Shown here in pieces: positions 14,754 to 20,590 of a stretch of 20,590 bases of DNA. Numbering within the stretch: the stretch's first letter is position 1; the number at the start of each line of letters is the position of its first letter. A program made the position numbers and the translations under genes. The stretch covers positions 1 through 20,590 of the forward strand of contig JANXWI010000049.1 of assembly GCA_025351205.1 (NCBI GenBank), read 5' to 3'. The notes below the pieces were generated by a model. It was not told where the DNA came from and ran no database searches. It saw only the letters and a list, made by a program, of their open reading frames with translations. The DNA comes from Deinococcus sp. (GTDB lineage: Bacteria > Deinococcota > Deinococci > Deinococcales > Deinococcaceae).

Positions 14754-15790
14754 GCCACGCCTCCTTCCAGCACCTCGAACACCCCCGCCACCGGGTCCAG
14801 CCGCGCCAGAGCACCAAACGGCAACGTGGGCTGCGGGCTGGTGTGGCCGAAATCCACGTTCGCCAGCACCGGCAGGTCTTCCCGCCCCGCTTCCCAGAGC
14901 ACCTTCTTCACCCAGCCGTACAGTTCCTGCACCATCTGCGGCGTGTAGCTGCGGGGCCGCGCCAGCACCAGCCCGGCAGCGCCTTGCAACACGCCCTGAG
15001 CGGCGAAGTTCCGCAGCCAGTAGCCCACCTGTGAGGGTGGCGGCACGTCCTCCGAGGTCTCCAGACACAGTATCGCGCCCTGCCAGAGCGCCGGTTCCGG
15101 CCAGCCGGGCGTGCCGTTGAGCATGTCCAGCACCTCCAGGCAGCCGCCCATCAGGTGCCCCTGGGCGGGCCGCTCACCCTGGAGCCAGGTCCAGCCCTCG
15201 GACGGGGCGAAGGGGCGCGGCACGTCCTGCAACTCGGGCAACATCCAGTCCGGGCCGCCTTCGGTCCACTCCGGGGCCGGGGTAAAGCGGAAGGGCGCGG
15301 CGCTCATGGTGGCCTGCCGGAGGCCCTGCACGGCGTAGGGGTGCATGCCGCCGTGTTCGGCAATGTCGGTCAGCAGGGCCGGGCCATGAAAAGCCATGAC
15401 GCCCGCCCGCAGAACCTGCATCAGGGTCACGGTGCTGTCGGAGAAGCCCAGGAACACCTTTGGATTGGCCCGGATGAGGCCCAGGTCCACCAGTGGCAGC
15501 AGCCGCAATGAATCGTCGCCGCCGATCATGCTCAGGATGCCCGCCACCTCGGTGTTCTCCAGCGCCCAGTGCAGATCGTCGGCCCTGGCCCGGGGGTTGC
15601 GGTACAGGTACTCCTCGCCTCTCAGTGCGTTGGGGGCCGGGATGACGTTCCAGCCCAGTGCGGCGCGGGCCTGCCGCCGCCCGGCCTCGTAACGGTGCGG
15701 CACCTCGCTGGCAAAGCCGCTGCTCAGGCTGAGTACTGCGATGGTGTCGCCTTCCTTGAGCGCTGCCGGACGGACGAAGGTGGGCGTCAT
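14750..15790 (-). CDS. S66 family serine peptidase (LD-carboxypeptidase / MccF-like)
   Basis: The 346-residue product carries the S66 Ser-Glu-His triad in order: GFSDSTV (S117), LCLETSED (E244) and DFGHTSPQPTLPFGA (H316). The opening LKEGDTIAVLSLSSG is also typical. Family members either remove the terminal D-Ala from murein tetrapeptides during peptidoglycan recycling (LdcA) or cleave microcin C-type peptide-nucleotides (MccF). The length and the ETSED and GHTxP motifs seem to me closer to the MccF branch, but I cannot align it. It is cytoplasmic, with no signal peptide. ATG 15790 is preceded by TACCCT 5 nt upstream; an in-frame earlier start at 15865 lacks such context. It is the first gene of a pair with the SUKH gene (GTGA overlap) and divergent from the uppP unit. 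Confidence 0.9.
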   Translation of the reverse strand: MTPTFVRPAALKEGDTIAVLSLSSGFASEVPHRYEAGRRQARAALGWNVIPAPNALRGEEYLYRNPRARADDLHWALENTEVAGILSMIGGDDSLRLLPLVDLGLIRANPKVFLGFSDSTVTLMQVLRAGVMAFHGPALLTDIAEHGGMHPYAVQGLRQATMSAAPFRFTPAPEWTEGGPDWMLPELQDVPRPFAPSEGWTWLQGERPAQGHLMGGCLEVLDMLNGTPGWPEPALWQGAILCLETSEDVPPPSQVGYWLRNFAAQGVLQGAAGLVLARPRSYTPQMVQELYGWVKKVLWEAGREDLPVLANVDFGHTSPQPTLPFGALARLDPVAGVFEVLEGGVA

Positions 15791-15795
15791 GCGGC

Positions 15796-15801
15796 AGGGT
15801 A
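15796..15801 (-). promoter_or_regulatory. -10 element TACCCT of the S66 peptidase operon
   Basis: TACCCT lies 5 nt (GCCGC) before the ATG. The spacing is the shortest in the series, so the exact initiation base is unsure. It fits the leaderless pattern of the window. Confidence 0.5.
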
Positions 15802-15882
15802 GCAGGTCGCTGGGCAGGGTCGGAAAGCTGTCGTGGCCCCCCGGAACCGTACGCTCTATACCCAAGGGCTATCGCTGCCTGT

Positions 15883-15888
15883 TAGCCT
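15883..15888 (+). promoter_or_regulatory. -10 element TAGCCT upstream of uppP leader ORF
   Basis: TAGCCT is followed by 7 nt (GAACCCC) and ATG 15896, which opens a 22-codon ORF ahead of uppP. The uppP start itself lies 78 bp downstream of the first base of this hexamer and has no hexamer or ribosome site of its own nearby. Confidence 0.6.
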
Positions 15889-15895
15889 GAACCCC

Positions 15896-15964
15896 ATGAA
15901 GCCTGAGCGCCGTCCGCCCTGTTCACCCTCTTCCTGGCCCGCCCCCCACCGGACGCCCGCATGA
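15896..15964 (+). CDS. Proline-rich leader ORF of uppP, 22 aa
   Basis: ATG 15896 lies 7 nt after a TAGCCT hexamer, so a leaderless transcript would start translation here and not at uppP. The ORF has 22 codons, starts MKPERRPPCSP, has seven prolines, and ends in a TGA at 15962-15964 that overlaps the uppP ATG (15961-15963) as ATGA. This is the layout of a translationally coupled leader peptide: ribosomes reach uppP by termination-reinitiation. The peptide has no recognisable domain. It could be regulatory, or only a means of bringing ribosomes to uppP. The call is inferred from layout alone. Confidence 0.5.
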   Translation: MKPERRPPCSPSSWPAPHRTPA

Positions 15965-16800
15965 ACCCGCAGCTGAGCGCCGTGCTGCTGGGCGTGGTCG
16001 AGGGCCTGACCGAATTTCTGCCCGTGTCGTCCACCGGTCACCTGATCGTGGCCGAGAGCCTGATCGGCTACAGGGACACGGCAGAGACGTTCACCATCGT
16101 CATACAGCTCGGGGCGATTCTGGCCGTGGTGTTCTTCTACTGGAAGCTGCTGATGGCCAAGCTGGGCGGACTGTTCCGGGGCCAGCAGGCGTCGGTGCGC
16201 TTCTGGCTGAACATCGTGGTGGCCTGTATTCCGGCAGCGGTCATCGGGCTGCTGTTCGAGAAGAAGATCAAGGCGCTGCTGTTCACGCCCACCGTGGTTG
16301 CGACCAGCCTGATCGTGGGCGGTATCATTCTGTACGTCGTCGAGACGCGCCGCGCCCAGATCGTACACACCGAAGACGGCCTGGAACCCGACCTGGACAG
16401 CATCACGCTGCGGCAGGCCCTCTGGGTGGGTGCAGCGCAGGTGTTCGCAGTGCTGTTTCCCGGTACCTCGCGCTCTGGGGCCAGCATCGTGGGCGGGCTG
16501 CTCTCGGGCCTGAACCGCGTGACCGCCACCGCCTTCTCGTTTTTTCTGGGCATTCCGCTGCTGGGCGCTGCCGGGCTGTACAGCCTGTACAAGGCGCGCG
16601 GCACCCTGTCGCAGGTACCGGGCGGAAGCTCGGCGCTGCTGATCGGCACCGTCGTGTCGTTCGTGGTGGCGCTGGCCTCGGTGAGCTGGCTGCTGCGCTA
16701 CGTCTCGCGCCACGACTTCAGGGGCTTTGCCGTCTACCGCGTGGCAGCGGGCGTGGTGATCCTGATTCTGGTGGCCGTAGGCGTCATTCAGCACGCCTGA
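15961..16800 (+). CDS. uppP: Undecaprenyl-diphosphatase (UppP/BacA)
   Basis: The 279-residue polytopic membrane protein has both family signatures: EGLTEFLPVSSTGHLIV (14-30; E14, E18, S24 and H27 correspond to active-site residues) and FPGTSRSGASIVGGLL (166-181; R171). About eight hydrophobic segments can be seen. It removes a phosphate from undecaprenyl diphosphate, recycling the lipid carrier for peptidoglycan and surface polysaccharide, and gives low-level bacitracin resistance. ATG 15961 aligns with the usual family start just before the first conserved helix. It is coupled to the upstream 22-codon ORF by an ATGA overlap and followed by a terminator at 16820-16848. It is divergent from the S66 peptidase gene. 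Confidence 0.97.
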   Translation: MNPQLSAVLLGVVEGLTEFLPVSSTGHLIVAESLIGYRDTAETFTIVIQLGAILAVVFFYWKLLMAKLGGLFRGQQASVRFWLNIVVACIPAAVIGLLFEKKIKALLFTPTVVATSLIVGGIILYVVETRRAQIVHTEDGLEPDLDSITLRQALWVGAAQVFAVLFPGTSRSGASIVGGLLSGLNRVTATAFSFFLGIPLLGAAGLYSLYKARGTLSQVPGGSSALLIGTVVSFVVALASVSWLLRYVSRHDFRGFAVYRVAAGVVILILVAVGVIQHA

Positions 16801-16819
16801 AGCCGATGTGTTCGTGCTT

Positions 16820-16848
16820 CGCCCGGTGATGGTTGCCGGGCGGTTTTT
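16820..16848 (+). terminator. Intrinsic terminator of uppP
   Basis: CGCCCGG (16820-16826), a 9-nt loop and CCGGGCG (16836-16842) form a perfect 7-bp stem, followed after one G by TTTTT (16844-16848). It lies 20 bp past the uppP stop and separates uppP from the next gene. Confidence 0.88.
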
Positions 16849-16860
16849 GTGGCCCCTCGT

Positions 16861-16866
16861 TATGCT
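16861..16866 (+). promoter_or_regulatory. -10 element TATGCT of the malate synthase gene
   Basis: TATGCT lies 8 nt before ATG 16875, just after the uppP terminator. The spacing allows a leaderless or nearly leaderless transcript. A GAGG 4 nt before the ATG is also present but close. Confidence 0.5.
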
Positions 16867-16874
16867 GAGGCCAG

Positions 16875-18264
<1,390 letters not shown>

Positions 18265-18281
<17 letters not shown>

Positions 18282-18322
18282 CTGTGTTTCCAGAGGTCTG
18301 ACCGTGTTTCCGGAAGTCTGAC
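18265..18322. repeat. Three tandem repeats, 20-bp period, at the malate synthase 3' end
   Basis: TGTTTCCAGAGGTCTGAC occurs at 18265-18282 and identically at 18285-18302; a third copy (18305-18322) differs at two bases (TGTTTCCGGAAGTCTGAC). The period is exactly 20 bp. The first copy contains the malate synthase stop codon (TGA 18279-18281). Each unit has a CAGA/TCTG-type dyad. The array lies 57 bp upstream of the marR start, just before its -35 hexamer. Confidence 0.85.
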
Positions 18323-18339
18323 CACTCCACTTTCGCCAC

Positions 18340-18370
18340 TTGAATACTATAGGCTTATATGATATATACT
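18340..18370 (+). promoter_or_regulatory. Promoter of the marR-efflux operon
   Basis: TTGAAT (18340-18345), 17 bp, then TATATA (18363-18368), or TATACT at 18365-18370, form the best full -35/-10 pair in the window, in an unusually AT-rich stretch. ATG 18379 follows 8 to 10 nt after the hexamer, so the mRNA is probably leaderless. Confidence 0.7.
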
Positions 18371-18380
18371 TACTGTATAT
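18364..18380. promoter_or_regulatory. Palindromic operator ATATAC-TTACT-GTATAT
   Basis: A perfect 6-5-6 inverted repeat overlaps the -10 hexamer and the first two bases of the marR start codon. MarR-type repressors bind such 16-20 bp dyads, usually over their own promoter, so autorepression of the marR-MFS operon is the natural reading. Confidence 0.6.
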
Positions 18381-18855
18381 GCCTCAGGAACGCCCCCCCC
18401 ACACCGCCGCCTGGATTGCCCTCGACAGGGTTCACAGCCTGATGTCGCGGCAGATCCAGGCCACCATGACCGAGCACGAGGTCACCCGCCCCCAGTACAG
18501 CGTGCTGCGGCTGCTGCTCGAAGAGGGCCAGCAGACCGCCAACGCCCTGAGCGCCCACATGGGCGTCACGCCCGGCAACCTGACCGGCGTGGTGGACCGC
18601 CTGGAGAGCGCCGGACTGGTGCAGCGCGCGCGCGACCCCCAGGACCGCCGCTGTGTTCATGTCAGCCTGACAGGTGCGGGCGAGCGCAAGGCCCGCGCCA
18701 TCATTCCGGGCATCCGTGGCCGGGTGCAGAGCCTGTTCGCGGCGCTGGACGGCGGCGAGCTGGACGCCTTCCGGGGCAGCCTGAACCGCCTGGCAGACGC
18801 CCTGGACGCCGAGGAACCCCAGGCCCAGGAACCCAACACCGAGGCCACGTCATGA
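18379..18855 (+). CDS. MarR family transcriptional regulator
   Basis: The 158-residue product is a standard MarR dimer subunit: an N-terminal dimerisation helix (WIALDRVHSLMSRQIQATM), winged helix-turn-helix with PQYSVLRLLLEEGQQTANAL (about 46-65), recognition helix MGVTPGNLTGVVDRLESAG (about 69-87), wing LVQRARDPQDRRCVHVSLT (about 88-106) and C-terminal helices. It likely represses its own operon, and release by a small molecule would raise efflux. ATG 18379 is chosen because it follows the -10 hexamer; a TTG at 18340 in the same frame coincides with the -35 hexamer and is rejected. Its TGA overlaps the ATG of the transporter (ATGA), so the two are translated together. Confidence 0.93.
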   Translation: MPQERPPHTAAWIALDRVHSLMSRQIQATMTEHEVTRPQYSVLRLLLEEGQQTANALSAHMGVTPGNLTGVVDRLESAGLVQRARDPQDRRCVHVSLTGAGERKARAIIPGIRGRVQSLFAALDGGELDAFRGSLNRLADALDAEEPQAQEPNTEATS

Positions 18856-20324
18856 GCAGGGCGGCAGCGCGGCCCAGAGGCACCGAATACAAGTGGATGG
18901 CCCTGAGCGTCACCAGCATCGGCGCGCTGATGGCGAGCATGAACTCGGGCACGCTGATCATCGCGCTGCCCACCCTGCTGCGCGACCTTCACACCTCGCT
19001 GCTGACCCTGATCTGGATTCTGCTGGCCTACAACGTGACCCAGACGGTGTTTGTGCTCAACGGTGGCCGCCTGAGCGACATGTACGGGCGCAAACGGCTG
19101 TACGTGCTGGGCTTTTCGGTGTTCACTCTGGCCTCGCTGCTGGCCGGGTTCACCCACAACGTGTCCGCGCTGATCGCGCTGCGGGCGGTACAGGGCGTGG
19201 GCGGAGCCTTCATGGCGGCCAATTCCAGCGCCATCGTGGCCGACGCCTTCCCCAAGTCCCAGCTCGGGGTCGCAATTGGTACCAACCAGATGATGATCGC
19301 GCTGGGAAGCATCCTGGGGCCGATTGTCGGCGGCTGGCTGACCTCGCTGGGCTGGCAGTGGGTGTTCTGGTTCAACGTGCCCATCGGCGTCCTGGGCACC
19401 GTCTGGGCGCTGATCACGCTGCGGGACACCTCTTCAAAGGGCGTGCGTGACCCGGTGGATCTGTGGGGCAACGCCACCTACGCGGCGGGCTTCGCGCTGC
19501 TGATGATCGGGCTGAGCATCGGCGGCATCGACTCGTGGAACGGCGTGGCGAAGTACATCCTGACGGGCCTGGCCTTTCTGGTGGCCTTCGTGCTGATCGA
19601 GCGCCGGGTGCGGGCACCGATGCTCGACCTGCGGCTGTTTGCAGACCGCAGCTTTACCCTCAACAACGCCCAGGTGTTCCTGAACAGCGTCGTGCGCTTC
19701 GCCCTGACCTTCCTGTTCGTCTTCTACTTCCAGGGCGCAAAAGGGATAGACGCCGTGCTGGCGGGCGTGATGCTCGGCCCGGTGGCCGTGGGCCTGCTGA
19801 TCGCCTCGCCCATCGCCGGGCGCATGGCCGACCACGCGAACCCGCGCCGACTGATCGTGACCGGGCTGGGCCTGACCACCCTCGCCATGCTGGGCTTTGC
19901 CGCGCTGCTGGGGGCGCACACGGGTTACCCGCTGATCGCCGCCCTGATGTTTCTGGCGGGCGTGGGGAGCGGCCTGTTCAACTCGCCCAACTCCAGCCTC
20001 ATCATGGGCGGCGTGGCCCCGGACCGCCGGGGCGTGGCGGCGGGCGTGCGGACCCTGCTGATGAGCGTGGGCAGCGTGGTCGCCATCATCTTCACGCTGA
20101 GCGTGGTGGTGGCCCGCGTGCCCAGAGACGTGATGCTCAAGGTGTTCTCGGGGCTGGCCTCGAACCTGCCGGACGCCACCCTGTCGCCGTTTATCGGCGG
20201 GCTGCGTGAGGCGTTCTGGCTGCTGGCCGCCGTGAGTGCCGCCTCACTGGTGCTGGCGCTCATCACGCCACGCACCCATGAGGTTGCCGCCAGCGCACAC
20301 CTCGCGCCCGCCAGCTCTGACTGA
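18852..20324 (+). CDS. MFS drug efflux transporter, DHA2 (14-helix) family
   Basis: The 490-residue integral membrane protein has motif A GGRLSDMYGRKR (71-82), motif B LRAVQGVGGAFM (110-121) and motif C GSILGPIVGGWLT (152-164), which marks proton antiporters of the drug-efflux type. About 14 hydrophobic segments, including an extra pair in the middle (about 205-245), place it with the EmrB/QacA group. The first helix reads MASMNSGTLIIALPTLL, where DHA2 proteins usually have an acidic residue (LDxTIVNVALP); here the acidic position is Asn/Ser, which may change substrate range or coupling. It is coupled to the MarR gene by ATGA overlap. The substrate cannot be told from sequence. Confidence 0.95.
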   Translation: MSRAAARPRGTEYKWMALSVTSIGALMASMNSGTLIIALPTLLRDLHTSLLTLIWILLAYNVTQTVFVLNGGRLSDMYGRKRLYVLGFSVFTLASLLAGFTHNVSALIALRAVQGVGGAFMAANSSAIVADAFPKSQLGVAIGTNQMMIALGSILGPIVGGWLTSLGWQWVFWFNVPIGVLGTVWALITLRDTSSKGVRDPVDLWGNATYAAGFALLMIGLSIGGIDSWNGVAKYILTGLAFLVAFVLIERRVRAPMLDLRLFADRSFTLNNAQVFLNSVVRFALTFLFVFYFQGAKGIDAVLAGVMLGPVAVGLLIASPIAGRMADHANPRRLIVTGLGLTTLAMLGFAALLGAHTGYPLIAALMFLAGVGSGLFNSPNSSLIMGGVAPDRRGVAAGVRTLLMSVGSVVAIIFTLSVVVARVPRDVMLKVFSGLASNLPDATLSPFIGGLREAFWLLAAVSAASLVLALITPRTHEVAASAHLAPASSD

Positions 20325-20492
20325 GGCAGGTGATAAGGATTCTGATTGATTCTGTGTCGTTTAAGGAATGAATCTGACCAGAGGAATTATGATCCAGTGC
20401 GGGTTCCGGGAATTGCAGGAAGACTCAGCGCCTTCCTGGATGTTACGGAAATGGACGGCAATCCGTACCACTGAACAGGGCAGACAGACGAA

Positions 20493-20524
20493 GAGGCGAG
20501 CCGTTTATATAAACGGCCCGCCTC
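20493..20524. terminator. Bidirectional hairpin terminator
   Basis: GAGGCG, A, GCCGTTT (20493-20506), an ATAT loop, then AAACGGC, C, CGCCTC (20511-20524) form a 13-bp stem with one A/C mismatch. It lies between the convergent efflux gene and the last, minus-strand gene. T-runs are weak (AATAATTTT on the plus side, starting 4 nt past the stem), so termination may rely on the strong stem. The rest of the gap (20325-20492) is lower in GC and holds no gene that I can support. Confidence 0.7.
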
Positions 20525-20553
20525 TCAATAATTTTCGGTCTATTTCAGGAAGC

Positions 20554-20590
20554 TTATTTCAGGGTCTTGGCGAAGCTGATGATGGCCGCG
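20554..20590 (-). CDS. C-terminal end of an unidentified protein (possibly c-type cytochrome)
   Basis: Only the last 11 residues are inside the window (AAIISFAKTLK, then TAA at 20556-20554). An end of the form (V/A)IxxFxKTL is common at the C-terminus of small c-type cytochromes, but many other proteins could end this way. The identity is a guess; the existence of a gene here is supported by the following hairpin terminator and GC-rich codon use. Confidence 0.45.
   Translation of the reverse strand, partial: AAIISFAKTLK

Noticed and set aside
15791..15865. Earlier start at 15865 for the S66 peptidase
   Set aside because: The extra 25 residues precede the conserved family start and would cross the TACCCT hexamer; no homologous N-terminal extension is expected.
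15856..16794. A 312-codon open frame on the minus strand opposite uppP
   Set aside because: Antisense to a gene with both UppP signatures; composition is His/Gln/Asp-rich shadow sequence.
18340..18378. TTG start at 18340 for the MarR gene
   Set aside because: The TTG is part of the -35 hexamer, and the added residues would be encoded by the promoter itself. ATG 18379 fits the family N-terminus.
20325..20492. Possible radiation/desiccation response motif near TTATGATCCAGTG and the GATTCTG direct repeats
   Set aside because: The 17-bp palindrome known from Deinococcus (TTATG...CATAA type) is not present; only the first five bases match, and the GATTCTG pair is too short to interpret.
20389..20590. 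Open frame from ATG 20389 to the window end on the plus strand
   Set aside because: It runs through the hairpin terminator and opposes the end of the minus-strand gene. Codon use is unlike the neighbours, and the purine stretch before the ATG is too close to act as a ribosome site.

Overview
The window looks like a stretch of Deinococcus chromosome, or a very close relative. It is GC-rich, and most first genes of a transcription unit have a TANNNT -10 hexamer only 5 to 8 nt before the start codon, the arrangement of leaderless mRNAs known to be common in Deinococcus. The gene mix (SpoIID-type protein, LptD-like protein, PNPase, MenG, HemL, DnaX, UppP) is mostly housekeeping. The organism call is inferred from these traits; no marker gene for taxonomy is present.

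Left part (1-7489): the 3' end of a SpoIID/LytB-domain gene runs into a full lptD-like gene whose product has exactly four cysteines placed as in proteobacterial LptD. A small unknown gene faces it. Then comes pnp on the minus strand, with a clear terminator and a 4 x 13 bp tandem repeat across its stop codon. Divergent from pnp are an unknown three-helix membrane protein and menG.

Middle (7491-13960), all minus strand: dnaX, hemL, a CoA-binding-domain gene that overlaps hemL by 4 bp, and then a two-gene type II restriction-modification unit (D12-class adenine methyltransferase plus a PD-(D/E)XK nuclease). The R-M unit has visibly lower GC than its neighbours, its own leaderless promoter, and ends one base from the menG stop. 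I read it as an acquired module.

Right part (14016-20590): a minus-strand pair, an S66 peptidase (LD-carboxypeptidase or MccF type) with a SUKH/SMI1-KNR4 protein coupled to it by a GTGA overlap. Divergent from it is uppP, preceded by a leaderless, proline-rich 22-codon upstream ORF whose stop overlaps the uppP start (ATGA). Then a divergent malate synthase, a 3 x 20 bp tandem repeat, and a MarR-DHA2 efflux operon with a palindromic operator on its start codon. The window ends in a convergent hairpin terminator and the last 11 codons of a minus-strand gene.

Functional themes are envelope building (SpoIID, LptD, S66 peptidase, UppP), RNA and DNA housekeeping (PNPase, DnaX), cofactor synthesis (MenG, HemL) and defence or immunity (R-M pair, S66/SUKH pair). 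I found no CRISPR array, rRNA, tRNA or insertion sequence. No gene-free stretch exceeds 300 bases; the longest (11264-11497) is described.
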